DNA of 64,000 bases, from contig NC_060887.1 in NCBI RefSeq assembly GCF_014805685.1, positions 12,002,963-12,066,962 of the forward strand, in the 5' to 3' direction. A model generated the notes under the pieces. It was not told the origin of the DNA. It saw nothing but the letters and a program-made list of their open reading frames with translations, and made no database searches. This stretch comes from Silurus meridionalis (taxonomy: Eukaryota; Chordata; Actinopteri; Siluriformes; Siluridae). The translations under genes and the position numbers were made by a program. Of this stretch, positions 25,001 to 37,706 are shown in pieces. Within the stretch, counting starts at the first letter, position 1. Each line of letters opens with the position of its first letter.

Positions 25001-25674
25001 CAACTGCCAAGCAAGACTCCAAACTTACTGTGTCTTCACCTCCCAAACCTGCAACAACCCCTGAGGTGAAGACGCCATCTGAAACACAAGTTTCCGCAAC
25101 TCTGAAACCTGCACCATCTCCTGAACCCAAACTCTCAGTAACACCAACAAAAGAAACAAAAACCATCTCACCCACTCCTGAGTCAAAACCGAGCTTGAGC
25201 CCATCTCTAGAACCTAAAACCACCCCAGCACCAGAAGTCAAACCACCTCCAAGTCCTGAACCCCCAAAAGCAATGACACCAACACCTGACCCGAAACTAG
25301 CTGTCACTCCGACTAAAATGGCAGTGTCTCCAGCTTCTGATCTTACACCAACCAAACCTGATGCCACACCATCTGCACCAGCTGCTGCTGCAACTCCTGA
25401 CACCAAGCCTACCCTCTCTCTGACTCCAGAACCCAAACCAGCTCTCTCACCAACTCCTGATGAAAAACCAACCACCAATGGTACCCTTGAGTCCACCCCA
25501 GCTATAGGATCTTCTGAGTCAAATGCACTCCCTGCAAAAACCCCAGAGACTGAGAAAAGCTCCGCAAAAGTACCTGAGGTCATCTCACCCGAGGGTACAG
25601 CTCCAGAGGCTGAGCAAGCCTCTGCCAGCGATGGTGCTGCTTCCTCAGGAGTGGAGGAAACTTCTACCACCTGA
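16006..25674 (+). CDS. Transmembrane protein with three cysteine-less Ig-like domains and Pro/Thr-rich tail
   Basis: Eight coding exons: 16006-16051, 16516-16536, 16649-16918, 21291-21587, 22382-22681, 23333-23511, 24624-24725 and 24826-25674. All join in frame at GT-AG sites, giving about 687 residues. Residues 1-22 are a signal peptide ([12 protein letters not shown] core). Three exons of 270-300 nt in phase 1-1, the usual phase for Ig-domain exons, give domains at about 23-112, 113-211 and 212-311. Each ends in a D-x-G-x-Y signature (DEGLYVI, DEGSYTI, DAGLYQV) in which the expected Cys is Ile or Val. N-glycosylation sites are NQT in domain 2 and NSS in domain 3. A membrane helix at about 318-342 is followed by KVRRR. 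The tail to 687 has many PTP(D/E)-x-K units, PxxP motifs and no tyrosine, so no ITAM or ITIM. I do not recognise a named orthologue; adhesion or immune recognition is inference. Confidence 0.8.
16919..17930. repeat. Intron of Ig gene: dispersed-repeat fragments
   Basis: 'agaatcagagtactttattg' at 17147 and the ending 'gctataaaaatacagttg' plus 'aattgaatt' at about 17210 are tails of common fish retroelements. The rest of this part of the large intron shows no clear structure. Confidence 0.5.
17935..19650 (-). mobile_element. 5'-truncated RTE-clade LINE (reverse transcriptase remains)
   Basis: The minus strand reads, in several frames, as a non-LTR retrotransposon polymerase: [55 protein letters not shown] (the F-A-D-D catalytic box), [26 protein letters not shown], then a C-terminal [11 protein letters not shown] block. 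This wording is typical of RTE elements in fish. The 3' end (low coordinate) is a short TTC/GAA microsatellite at 17938-17972, as expected for RTE. The 5' end stops near 19650, so the endonuclease is missing. Frames are broken between about 18.18, 18.8 and 19.1 kb, so it is dead. A small internally deleted relative lies at 55.73 kb. Confidence 0.85.
19855..20972. repeat. Degenerate telomere-like (TTAGGG-related) repeat tract
   Basis: About 1.1 kb made almost wholly of variants of TTAGGG: 'gttaggg', 'gttagggg', 'gttagagttagg', 'gagttagggtttgag'. Perfect hexamers are rarely adjacent, so it is an ancient interstitial telomeric-type or telomere-like minisatellite array rather than a recent telomere end. 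The plus strand is G-rich (TTAGGG). It sits in the Ig gene intron just after the RTE element. Confidence 0.9.
21588..22381. other. Intron between Ig domains 2 and 3
   Basis: Donor AAAG|GTGAGA and acceptor ccattgcag. I see no repeat family or conserved block inside it. Confidence 0.7.
22682..23332. other. Intron before the membrane exon
   Basis: The acceptor ctcag at 23331-23332 is preceded by a long pyrimidine run of CT and TATC-like repeats (about 23281-23320), which doubles as the polypyrimidine tract. Otherwise unremarkable. Confidence 0.7.
23512..24623. repeat. Intron with SINE fragment
   Basis: 'gttgaaatcccagccacacc', 'cccctgagcaaggcccat' and 'ctcagttgtaaatgtaaatg' (24465-24560) are the B-box-proximal body and tail style of a tRNA-derived fish SINE. 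A short AT run lies near 24206. The remainder is featureless to me. Confidence 0.55.
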
Positions 25675-28600
25675 GGTCCAAACCACTACCTGATTACTGC
25701 ACCCTCCACATGTCTTTTAACACCGATGACAATCGAGATCTAACAGCAAACAAAAAAAAACTCAACAATGTATCACGGAGGGCAATTTTACTCTATAAAA
25801 ACTTCACTATAACTAACATCCACTGTAGATTTACCTAAATAATTCCTATCTAATCACTTTGTAACACATCCATAAACACTAAAGACATACCACTACAGGT
25901 ATTCATTGACTGTTTATCTGACGCAGGCTGAGAAAGACTGCCTCTTCCATGCAAACAAGATGTACAGATGCAACATTCTTATGATACCTAAATACGATTA
26001 CACTGCATGCAAAAAAAAACAACAAAAAAAAATCAAGAGAATGAACTAACTTCAATTAATCTTTGATGTATTTAGAGACTGTGGTAGTGAACTGGGTGAC
26101 GGTGATCATAGACCCCAAACAACTCTCTTTTTCTTGTTCATTCCCCAGAGACATTGGCTCAATGTGTTTCTTTTCAAGTTTTGGAGAATACATCGACGCT
26201 GTTAGAAATATCAACATAAGAAGAAATCTTAAAATAGCATTGAAGAGTATTAAAATGTATACTGATCTAAAAATGTTTACTGAGCTAAAAAAATTCTGGG
26301 ACTAGAGACTATTACCAAGCCCAACCACAATACCTGGACCTTTCTGATGGAAAGATTTTTGGAGTATTTCCAAGGAAAACTATTCCAGGCCATATTACAA
26401 ATCCTATAAAACCATTTATCCGGATCCTTTCTCCCAATCTCAACACACTAGCAGAGGTTTCCAACACAGGATTGACTTAAAAAAGGTAACTGAAAAAAGC
26501 ATACTCTAATGTCATAACATTCCTTATTTCTAGTGCGAGTACTAGTACTTTCAGTATTATAGGCAAAAAACCTGTAGATTAAGATCCAACTGGCATGAGT
26601 CTGTTACAGTATGTGTACAATATGGCTGCCTATTTTTTAATTATGTAATGTTTGGTGAGGAACTACAGAAAGATTTTGAGTGGCCCCAGGTACTTGATTG
26701 AGATTGAGATTGCGATGAAGGGCAGTTACCACAGGGTTTAAATGCTGGTCTTCATCTTGGACTTAATGGAATACAGGGAGCTGATCATAAACCGGTGCTT
26801 TTACTCCAGGAATTTTAGGGAGCCTCGATTAGTCAAAGGATTGATTGATTTACACAAAAGTTTGACTAATATCTATCAGAATCAGTTTACAGAGATATCG
26901 GGTGCTTCTTGTGGAATCTGAACACCACTGCCCTCTTGCTGTTGCACCAGTAATGTAGGAAAGGAAGCAGTTCTCTGTGACCTGATTGGTCAAGACTTTC
27001 ATTGTCTAAAAAAAAAGAAATGGGTGTGGCTTGCAGCTTGTTTACATGACATCGTGAGGTTAGATTTTAGCCCTGGGTAGATTTAGCTAATGCAGATGAT
27101 TTTTTTCGCTAATGCGTCTACCTCGTATTGTAAAAGATCTTGGATACACTTAGAAGGCTAACTTTACTGTAGTGCAATGATGGGGGATAAATGGTCTAGA
27201 CTGAGTTTCTGATTAAAGCACAAAACTTGTTAAGGCTTTACTACATTTCCTTAGGCAATTTGCCGACCTCCCTCTTCCCCCACCATTAGCTCAGAATGGC
27301 CTTGTTCTTTCTACACCTTTTACACTTGCACCAGTATTACGAATTAAAATTGTACAGCCACACGGCCTTCTAGTGTAACATAGTTTGACACACAATATAA
27401 GCGTGTTAATACTCGTTTTACCCACTCTAAGATAATTACTCACCTTGAGGTTATAAGGTTCTATCTAATTGCTTTTGGATTTTTATCACACTGTATGAAA
27501 AGATCGACAACAACAACAACAACAACAAAAAATCACAATATCGTAAAATCATGGAATGACCTGATAGAATCTTGTATTTCTAAGATTTTAAACAGATCTG
27601 TAAAAAGGTTTGTAATCCATATTTAGAAGCTGTAGGGAATGTTAGCTACCAATATTACCAATATTAGCGAATAACCCTTGCAGCCATTAATGCTTTTACA
27701 CGTATTTCTTTCTGTTTCTCCCTATCTCTCTCTAACCTAAGTGCTATAGACCATGAGTCATTTTACTCCCCAACAGCTGGTCTGTCGTTATTTTAAGAAC
27801 GATTTAAGCAATACTACGAGTGCAAAAGACTATGCACACTCATGCACATTGGTCATTAAGGCAGGAGCTTCCAAACCAAACAAATTCTGCAAGGCAGTGA
27901 CAAAGCATATGCAGTATACATATTTTTCTTAGAAAAATGTACACTTATTGCACACAGTATATAACGCATGCAATTATATAATGCCTATAGTTCCATTGTA
28001 ATGATTTATTAGGTACAGAATGCATCACTGAAGTCGAGTGGCTGTGCAATGCATTGCATTCTTTAGAATTCATCAGGCGATCAAAAATGCTGTTTAATAC
28101 AGAAAAAAAAACAAGGTAAAGGAATAAACTATATATTCTGTACATGAAAAATTTGGTAATATGGCATGAAAACACGGGAACTCAATGAAATAATTCTTTC
28201 CCTCCCACTATTCACTCTTAACAAAAGTTTCCCACTGAGTATATTCTGTATCCTGAAGTATCTGTACTGATTTTCTACAGCATGGTAGTACAAATATATT
28301 GGTGTGCATCAGGGTCTACGCAGTGACAGGAGAAGGGTCAAGCATTTAATAACGCTATTGCCTCCACACCAGACGAAGGTTAAGTGCCTTGCTCAGTGGC
28401 ACAATCGCATTTAACAAAACCGAATGGGGGCAAGTGACCCATTCTTATAGACACCAGCTCTTGAAACACGGTTTGTTAGACAATGAAAACTTTGTATGAT
28501 TTTGATGTAATCCATTCACTCACCTGTAAACTCTTCTCCCTGTCACGCGCTTTACCGTTACACCACGGCCAAATGAAATGCTAGTCAAAATAATTATATA

Positions 28601-28920
28601 ACCTCTAGATGAGTAGTAGTCATAGTAACTGTGTTTGCTAAAAAACAAAAAAAAAAAACCAATAGCTAAGTTAGAGCATGAACTCATTTTTCTGAACATT
28701 GCTAAGTGATAACATGCATCCCTTTTTTGTAAAAACAAAACAAAACAAAAAAACACAACAAAAAAACAGTGCTGTTTTGTTCAATATTTAGTGAAAAGCG
28801 CTGCAATGATTTTTTTTCCCCCTCCACACGTTTGTAGTGTGTGCGCAGTATGTTTGTGTATTCAGTGTTTGGTACTTATATTGTATGTATTTACTACTAG
28901 CACCATAAGTATGCATTAGG
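25675..28920. other. Intergenic stretch after the Ig gene
   Basis: The first part is 3' UTR of the Ig gene, whose 3' end is not clear because no good AATAAA lies close to the stop. No exons or RNA genes recognised. A short SINE-like phrase 'gtgccttgctcagtggcac' lies near 28386. Open frames here lack splice signals or family resemblance. Confidence 0.6.
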
Positions 28921-28921
28921 T

Positions 28922-28923
28922 GG

Positions 28924-28978
<55 letters not shown>
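28922..28978. repeat. (TG)n microsatellite
   Basis: About 25 uninterrupted TG units. It explains the Cys-Val open frame that runs through it. Confidence 0.95.
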
Positions 28979-28980
<2 letters not shown>

Positions 28981-31012
28981 GGTTCTGTGTTTACAAAGAA
29001 ACTACACTGGAGAAATGAGGAGGGCGAACGCCGCTGGTTGCTGGCATTTCACGAACCATAACATCCCGCCTAGCTGTTTCTGCTCTCTCGCATACACATG
29101 TCCCAAGACCATACAGGAGACCTCCCTTTTCATTTTTTCCTTGACTAGTTGTTCGGCTAAAGCATCACGAACGACAGGATGTGGTGTGCAATAATCGCGG
29201 TTGTTTTTATGGCGTCACAGTGCTGACTGAGATCTCGAATGTCTATTTACTGAAGAGTTGCTTAACTTTTTAGAGAGGAACTGGTCATTTGCTGAAATGT
29301 GATTTTTGCTGAAACGTGAGAAAAATAGCTGAAATAAAATAAAAAAAATCAATCAATTTTAGTAGCTAGAACAAAAAAATTGTTTACAGATATGAAAAAA
29401 AACTTGAGAAGTCTGTACTCGGATTATCATTAGAAGATATTTGCAATACTTTCATGGTAGTTTTTGTTTATGTTGAGATTTTTGACACGCTGAGGCAACA
29501 TTTTAATTGGTAGAAATCGAATAATGATTCAACTAAAATTTGAAAAAGCTAACAAAAAGAAAATGCAAGAAATTTCAACATAGATCAAGGTGATCTGCAA
29601 ATTCAACAGACTATTTCATTGAATCTTTCTTTGTTATCATAAGCAATGTGAAAAAAAATGGAATTAATAAACAGTTCAGTGAAGAAGTCTTAGGCACAGG
29701 AATTGAGGATGCAATGAAATGAATATCTTTTCACATAAGGAAGAAGTATAATAAACAGGAATCAATGATAAACTGGACCAAGTCAATATTTGGTGTGACA
29801 ACCCTATGGTTTTAGGTATAATTTGTGCAGTTTTATAAGAACATTGAAAGGGATGTTTTTGAAATGAAAAATCATTTTGAAATGAAAACCAAATGAACGC
29901 AACATACACAGACCATTATTTTGACTAATTTTACACATTTTAATATCCCTTACACACTTATCAGGACACATTTCTATATAAATATGAGCTGTTGAACGAT
30001 TATTAAAGCAAGAGTGCAGCCTGAAGCCTCATTCTCTGTAAACCCCAGTAACTACACTAACCTAGATAGTGACATCCTGTACTTTAGAAAGGAGACTTGG
30101 ATCTTTGGAGAGAAGTAATCATGGCTGGTCTAGCTGTATGGGACAGTCAAAAGTCACGTGTACTCGTGTGTGTGGTAAAAGCTTAGAAGATATATCGGGC
30201 ATATGAAAGAGCATTGTGACTATGAAGGTTGGTGTGTCGTTAGGATTGAGCAGTTATGTCTAAAGCAACCTATGGCGTGTGTGTGCTGAATAAATGGAAT
30301 AATAGGCTGTGCCTGCAGGATGACACGAAGTTCCAACTGCCTCTATCTTGTGTCCATCAAAGCCCAGCCTCTATTCGAAGACCTATTTCCAGTTTGTCCA
30401 TCTCTGTGGTTCTGTTTTGCACAGACACAAATGCACACATTTTGTGAAGGAACATGACATTTGTTCTGTTATAATAAAAAGCAAGGTGTAAAAAGCAACA
30501 GTTTCAGACAGTTTTTCTTGCTGTTTATCTGCCCTGCTTTTGTAAAAACAAACGTCCTCTGAAACATTCATACTACAAAACCGCACTCACGCACACACTC
30601 GGTGCATTGTTCACATAACAGTTCCTCACTGTAACTACAGTGTGTTCAGTTCAGCAGGTGACCATGATAATTATAGACAACATAAAGTGAACAATTCCAT
30701 CATCTCTCCCTTCCTATACTGTTCTCCCTCGCAACTTTTCTCTTTTTTTTCCTTTCCACTACCCTTTAATCAAGTGAGAGATTTCAGTACGCCATTTATT
30801 TTCACATGTTTATTTTGCATGAAAATACCTGACAGACAATAAATATTTCTTGCACATACACTATTATTAGAAAGAAGAAAAAGAAATTCTAACATCCAAC
30901 ATAGCAACAGCTATTTTTGAGTTTCTTGTTGTGTACACTTTTTGCAAAATCCACTTCTAAGTTCTAAATTCTTGAACTTAGTAAGAGAAAGTCCATCTGC
31001 TCAATCTTTCTG
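28979..31012. other. Intergenic stretch between Ig gene and TRIM gene
   Basis: The genes converge here. At 29680-29910 there is text ('agaagtcttaggcacagg', 'tcaatatttggtgtgac') typical of a dispersed fish DNA-transposon family, in decayed form. TTTATT at 30795-30800 and 30809-30814 gives AATAAA on the minus strand and could end the TRIM transcript. Nothing else recognised. Confidence 0.5.
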
Positions 31013-31658
31013 TCAGAGCGAAGGATAGAAGATGGAAATAGGATCGAGGTTCTTCCCGTCATCTGAGTCGCAAGGGTTGTAGAACGGGTAAATGGGGACG
31101 AGAATGGAATCCATGGAGATGGAAAAGATGGGTGCCATGGTAAGAGCGTCGTAGAATGAGACTTCCTCGCCGTCGCAGTCCAAGAAGACGCCAATGCGGC
31201 TGGGAAGAGTGGCTCTACGTATCAGCGTGGGCTTGGGGTCAGTGCAGGCCACGATTGAGCCGTTCTTCAGTGCCAGCGTCCACAGTCCATTCGCTGTGGT
31301 GGATGAGTCCATCTCACCGCGGCACACATCTTCTCTGGCCACGCCCACCCGCCATGCCGTCTTGCCTCGCACCTCCACCTCCCAGTAATGGCGACCGTGC
31401 ATGAAGCCTTCTTGACCCATTAAGCAGTAGTAATAGTGGAAACGTTTCTTGTTTTGATCTGCAACGGGTTCCTTCTTTTCGTCGAAATGCACCGTTGAGT
31501 TGTTGGCAGACAGGGTCAGAAGCGGGTGAGCAGTTTCAGGGTCAAAGGTCAACGATGATATGTCTGTGCATGAGAAGAAGTTAGGTAAAACAAAAACACA
31601 AAATACACAAACATTAAATAAAACCTCTTGAATAAGGTAATAACTCCATAATTTGTGG

Positions 31659-31721
<63 letters not shown>

Positions 31722-34700
31722 TTCATTATTTATTCAGCCAAACACTTGGCATTAGTGAAATCCATCAAACCAAGTAGATATGGACCAGGAAATTCAGTTA
31801 ATAATTAACCTTCCGAATCAGTGGTGGACAGTAAAGTAAATGTAATTTGTTACTTTTTTTTTTTCTTCAACTACAATTTGCCAAATCAGTTGTTCCTTTT
31901 TATTTATGAGTGGATTAAAAACTTAACTGGTCAAACACACAGCAGGGTTGAGAGCACACTCTGTTTAAAAACTTGATCTGTTTGCTGCTTGGTGTTTCTT
32001 ACACTAACATACAGTTCAGCATCAGTTCAACAGCAAGCAGAACATTTAAAGAGAAATACATGATGGAAGAAACTCCTGACTCTAAATTGCAACGACACCT
32101 GTGGCCTTATTTGCACGATTTCTTTGAAAAACTTATATCGATCAGTGTTTGACTCATTAATATCATTCTATTAAAAGGCTGGTGTGTTAAGAGTAACATT
32201 AGATCTTTTTAACATAAACTGAGTTGATTGTGTAAGAGTCTTGTGACAAAAATGTATAAATAATAATAAATAAATAAATCATAGTACTTTGGTTACTTTT
32301 GAAAAGTACATTGCAAATACTTTTGTACTTTTACTCAAGTAAATGTTTCAAGGGAGCACTTTTATTATTACTTTTATATTTAACAAAGTGTATCTCTACT
32401 TTAACTCAAGTACATGCTTTGTGTACATGTTTGTCTACCACTGTTCAGAATGAGGGGAGACAATGTGATATCAGTGATTGTTGGTGTCAGACAGGCTGGT
32501 TTGACTATTTCTATAACTACTGATCTCTCTGGATTTTCACCTAGAAAATTCGTTAGAGTTTACTCAGAGTAATATGGAGAATGGCCAGACTGGTTTGGAA
32601 TGACAGAAAGGATACCCTATACTGTGGTAATCAGGAAGGCATGCATAACACTCTGATCCCTAAGAAGTATTGGCTACAAAAGCAGAAGACCACATTATGT
32701 TCCACTGCTGCCAGTCAAGAACAGGCTGCACTGGTTACAGGTTCACCAATACTGGACAGCTGAAGTCTGGAAAAATTATGGTTGATCTGGTTAATCCGGA
32801 TTTCTGCTGCGTTACACAGATTGCAGGGTCACAATTTGGAACCAACAGCATGAATCCATGAACCCAGCTTGCCTTGTGTAAACAGAAACAGGCTGGTGGG
32901 GGTAGTGCAATGGTGTGGGGAATATTTTTTTGGCCTATTTTGGGCCTTTAATACAAGTTATTCTTTACTTTAATGCACATACAGACTACCTGAGTGTTAT
33001 TGTTAACTTTGTGCACTCAATATTGACCACAATTTACTGTCTACTTTTAACAAGGTATTTTACTCTGCCACAAAGCAAACACAGTTTAAACGGATTTTAT
33101 GAACATGACTTTGAGTTCAGTGTTCTTTGGAATCAGAGGCCTTCCCACATTTGGGAAGAAGAGATTCACTGCATGAAAGTGCCCAGGAAAAAACGTGCAA
33201 GAATTGTGCAATAAAATCATGTTAACATACAAAACATCATGTTTCCAAAATCCTATGGAATCCATGTCAGAAGGAATTAAGGATATTTTTTTAGAAAAGG
33301 AAGCCTCTATTCAGTATTAGTATAGCGTCCATAATAAAGCATTATGTGTATATTTGGTATATGTATGCAAACTGGCTAACACACAATTTATTTCCCAAGC
33401 AGAAAGAAACCATGCTGTCAAGCACAGCCGTTAAACCAGTACTTGGGTAGAGACAAGCCTTCATGTGCTTCCAGATTCTGTACTGAACAGGACCCACAAA
33501 CTGTCCTGTGCAAATCTCACTGTCCACCATTGCTGGCCTGACAAAATTTACTTCACACCTGGCAGAAAAATGGAAAGAAAACACAAAAAAACTCCCCGGA
33601 GTTAAACCATTTTATGTTGCTTAGTGCACTCACATTTAAATGGCTTAATGTCTAAAAGCATTAAAAGTAGTTTTTAAATTATAACACACAAACCATATAA
33701 TAGTAGTAGTAGAGCAGGCAAACATAATGTGGCAAATAATAAATGATTATATGCACAAGTGTTTATTCTCAGTTGTACCCAGCTGTAAAAAAAAGAATGC
33801 AAAATGACTCCTTTACATATTATATAACAGCTACATGGATGTTAATAGAAAAAGGATGCATTAATAAGAAATAAGGAACAGCAGCTGGACTTGGTAATGG
33901 TTCCTGTGGGTTTAAATATTTTACAGTCATGTAAAAATACAGGTACACACTATTTTAATTGGATGGTTTTATGTATTAGGACATAATAAAAATTATCTGG
34001 TTCTTAGCAGGTCTTAAATTTAGTTAAATACAACTTCAGATGAACAACAAATATTTCATGAAATAAGAGGCTAAGTAGCAGCCGGCTGCTAATTAAATAC
34101 TTTTGATTAACTGATCATCAGTAAGTGTGACCCACCTCTACAAATGCCCAAGTTATAGTAGTTTGCTGTACTGGAGCATTAAGTTCTGTGTAAACATGAC
34201 GCCGAGGAGGAAAGCAATCAGCAATGATTTAGAGAAACAGTTATTGCTGCCCATCAATCTGAGAAGGGCTCTAAGCCAATAATTTACACACTTTAACCTG
34301 ACTGAAATGCTGTGGACCTGAAGAGCTCAGTGCCCACAAAGATCAATAAAGACTGACATCCAAAATGATGTGAGAGACTAATAAAGTCATACAGAACATG
34401 ACTACTTCAAGTTAGTCCTGCAAGATAGTTCTACAAGCTACTGAATCATAACCTGTACTTAGTTTTTTTGACACACATTATCTAAATAAATAATGACACT
34501 GTATAAAATGTCATGTGTTGCTCAGGACCGGATGATTTTTATTATATCCTGATGCGTAAAACCATAAAATTCAAAAAGCGTGCACTTTCTGTTTTCACAC
34601 AACAATAGGGGGTTTAAATAAAATAGATCATGTGGGTTGGTGTTATTGTGGGTTATGGATTCATTTAAATACAAAACACTACACACTTACCTCTTTAGGA

Positions 34701-36215
34701 GTTCTTTGATTTCCTAAAAAAAAGGTTTAAAAGGTAGAAATTGTGTCTTTTTTTTACACACCACTCAGGTCAGTATCAGCACTTTAGCTTCCATTTACAC
34801 CCAGTTAATCATGTGATGTGAGCTAAACAGTGCCAGATAGCATCCAGCATGTTCTGTGGATCTGCTCCAAACCCTTGTGTGGTACCTCCTCCCCTCTGTA
34901 CACTTAACAAGCTGCTTTTCGAGATAATGCAGTGTCGCACACATAAATTAACTACTAAATCCAGATAGTAAATACATAAAAATAAAACAAAAAACCTTTC
35001 GTGCATTATATATTTTAGATTTGCTCTTATGTAATCCTTAAGGTTGTATATGTATGCAACAAGATGGTGAGTATAAATCTGCCAGAAGAACATTGTTATT
35101 TACAGAAGTAGACATTTGATATAATCCCTATATAAGCACCTTAAGGAGTTTGGGGCTGTCATCTTCTGTTAGTTTGGCGTTCAGAGTCTCGATGGCCCTT
35201 TCCAGGTCTCGGCCCTGCCCTGCAATCTTCCTCTCTCTCTCCTTCAGCATTTTCACTCGCCTATCCCTCTCCTTGCTCAGCCTTTCCAGGTCTCTCTCTT
35301 CCTCCTCGTCCAGGAAGTTGTGAAGGTTCTGGAACTCTGCTCGGATTTCCCGCTCCATGTCCTCAAACTGTCTCTGTGGGGATACAATGTCGGGGAGAGA
35401 GAAATCAACCTCTGATAGAATGTTTGAATGCAAAAGACAACTTTTTTTTTGTTTTTTTTGTTTTTTTTACTTTACTTTACAAATGAATTCTATGTCTGTC
35501 TAATTCTGAAGATTTTGTGATTGTTGAGCTATTAATATGTAACTGGGGGTTCACATTGGGGTAAAAAAAATGCTATCTTGGACTTTCCTTTATACTGTAG
35601 GTGTTGAACAATAAAAAAAAACATTCAACTCAGCTCTTGAGAAAGTCAAGAAAATCTACGTGGCCATGCCATTCGATTATGGATAATAAGCCAGAAAAAA
35701 TGAGGCTTGGGGGTCAGAAGAAATGTTTGTTTGGGGGCATTTTCAGTTCCAGTAGATATACTTTATAGTGTATATGTTCGCAATGTCGATACTGGTACGT
35801 TTTGTTTTTATTATACATCCTGTCTTTACCTCCACAGTGACTGCATCTGCAAAAGTCTCTTTCTCTGCTTCATGGCATTCATCAACTTCGTGCTTAATCT
35901 TCTTAATCGCCTGGATGAGCTTCTCCTGCAGGCGAAGCAGTATTTAACCACTAGTGCTTATTTAAAGTGGATAACAAAATGATCATCAATGTTCTTGTAA
36001 ATTATAACCTTATCATTAATCATACACTGGTGATATGCTGTTGCCCTTCTAGGCACACTTTTAATAGAAACCCAGGTCAAAATGTGCATTGGTCTAAGCA
36101 TACATCTCATCTTTCACCTCGAGGTGACACTTCAAAAGTTCTCTCTTACCTTCTGGTCATTGAGAAGAGACTTGCTGTAGTTGTTGTTCGTGTCCTTCAT
36201 GTGATTCGTGTACAT
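31013..36215 (-). CDS. TRIM-family protein: coiled coil plus PRY-SPRY, RING/B-box exon not found
   Basis: Minus-strand exons from 5' to 3': 36150-36215 (from the ATG chosen), 35830-35925 (96 nt), 35140-35373 (234 nt), 34691-34713 (23 nt), 33443-33558 (116 nt) and 31013-31563 (551 nt with stop). All join in frame to 361 residues. The 96/234/23/116 series is the classic exon signature of TRIM genes. The first exons form a charged coiled coil (EKLIQAIKKIKHEVDE; REIRAEFQNLHNFLDEEEE). The 116-nt exon carries FVGPVQYRIWKHMK. The last exon is a full B30.2 domain: SLTFDPETAHPLL, GRHYWEVEV, WRVGVARE, RIGVFLDCDGEEVSFYD, ending near ISIFYPSL. TRIM proteins are mostly ubiquitin ligases in immunity, but no cysteine/histidine-rich RING or B-box exon was seen up to INO80E. 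Either it starts at the ATG used, or an exon is lost or missed. The start is therefore uncertain. Confidence 0.8.
31564..33442. repeat. TRIM intron: (AT)n, hAT-like MITE and Tc1-like relic
   Basis: Three blocks. An AT microsatellite lies at 31667-31719. A MITE at about 31819-32446 starts 'cagtggtggacagtaaag' and ends with its inverted counterpart 'gtttgtctaccactg', with 'tttactcaagtaaatg' inside, typical of fish hAT-like MITEs. A Tc1-like relic at about 32450-33230 has phrases such as 'gttggtgtcagacaggct', 'agcagaagaccaca' and 'atggtgtggggaata'. Confidence 0.7.
33559..34690. repeat. TRIM intron with possible Tc1 relic
   Basis: Mostly AT-rich and featureless. Around 34200-34380 the text 'gccgaggaggaaagcaatc' and 'gctaagccaataa'-like wording suggests another heavily decayed Tc1-type transposase body. 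Weak evidence. Confidence 0.35.
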
Positions 36216-36294
36216 TCCAGATTCCTTGTCAGAGGCGAGCGAGAGGATGATGAACCTTCAGGATGTTACAGAAGAGAAAGAGGACTTGGTCAAA

Positions 36295-36296
<2 letters not shown>

Positions 36297-36366
<70 letters not shown>
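36297..36366. repeat. (GT)n(GA)n microsatellite
   Basis: About 22 GT units followed by about 13 GA units, just upstream (on the minus strand) of the first recognised TRIM exon. A G run of 10 lies near 36417, and a second (GT)n at 36679-36718. Confidence 0.95.
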
Positions 36367-36371
<5 letters not shown>

Positions 36372-36673
36372 AAAGCAAAGGACAAAGACTGTGAGTGTGA
36401 GAGTAGTATTTCGGCAGGGGGGGGGGATTGGGCCAGAAGTGTAACAAGACTGAGAGCATATGTTACATACATGCAGCACACGAACCCACATTGACACTCT
36501 AATGTCCCAGTCCATCATCATGCTCAGATTTAAATGGTAAAAGGCGAAAACAAGGGGATTAGGTTTATATCTGTCACACAGCACAACACATGCTCATATG
36601 GCCATGAGAGAAGGGCTTTCTATTTTTGTCTCTGCAACAAGAGACGACGTCAGAGAGGACAATGTCTCTGAAG

Positions 36674-36720
<47 letters not shown>

Positions 36721-37337
36721 ACAAGTGAAAACAGGGGAACATTATGCGGCACAATTAGGATCCTGTGTGATTAAAATTGTGAATATTTCCGTAAATGGAG
36801 CGATTTAACCCTTACAGAGCGATTTAGCGTTCTGCTGAGGACTGACGGAGGCATTTTTTGGCACCATTAGAAATCATGTCAATCAAAAGGTCAGCTTGTC
36901 AGTCCTTGTTTTACCAACTCACATTCCCAGCCCCGACCATACAATCTCCACACACACCCCTTGTCCCATAGCCATCACTTTATAACTCCTCTCTAGCCTC
37001 CTCCCTTTTCTCTTCTTACAGCTCCTACATCGACATCCTGTCAAAGTCCTGTCAGTGTGCATAAATATAACTTATCCGTACAGATGTATTATTCATCTAA
37101 TCTTGCTCTTTATCTCTACGGACTATTCTGAGTCAGACTTGGGTATGAGCTTAGAAACTCACTCTTGCAATGGCTTTTACAGGCTAAACTTTCCAGAACA
37201 TTCTATGGTAAAATATCAGTGTTTATTGACTCATGCACTCATCGAAGCATGCGTTACTCTGCATTCATGGATAAAAGTGCATCTATATTTAATAAAAAAA
37301 TGTTAATAATATTGTTTTCCTTTAATGGATTTTAATT

Positions 37338-37412
<75 letters not shown>

Positions 37413-37700
37413 ATGAGGTAAATACACGTCACAAATTTAATTCAAATTTTACAAAAAAATTTAATTGTCCAAATGTAAATTCAACAAAAGTGCCTCTTCC
37501 GGCGCATGATTACAACGTATGCGGAAGTAAACACATCGCGTTTGTCCGTTTTGAGTTCTTCATGTGCGGTCATACATTTCAACTGGGTTTACTTCTTGTA
37601 CGTCTGTAATTCAGGTTGGCATCTTGTCTTTATTTTCGGTCATTGCAAATGTATTTAAAGTAAAAAAAAATGTAATAAAATAATAATTTAGCGATCTGGA
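36367..37700. other. Divergent intergenic region between TRIM gene and INO80E
   Basis: The two genes point away from each other. It holds a (GT)n run at 36679-36718, an AT microsatellite at 37340-37407 and a CpG-containing patch at 37490-37610 with CTTCCGG (an ETS-type site) and GCGGAAG. That patch is the best candidate for the INO80E transcription start. I searched for Cys/His-rich RING or B-box coding on the minus strand and found none. Confidence 0.55.
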
Positions 37701-37706
37701 TAATTC

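Noticed and set aside
24954..25670. 238-codon minus-strand open frame opposite the Ig receptor tail
   Set aside because: Antisense shadow of the Pro/Thr repeat exon; Gly/Val/Ser-rich with no family resemblance.
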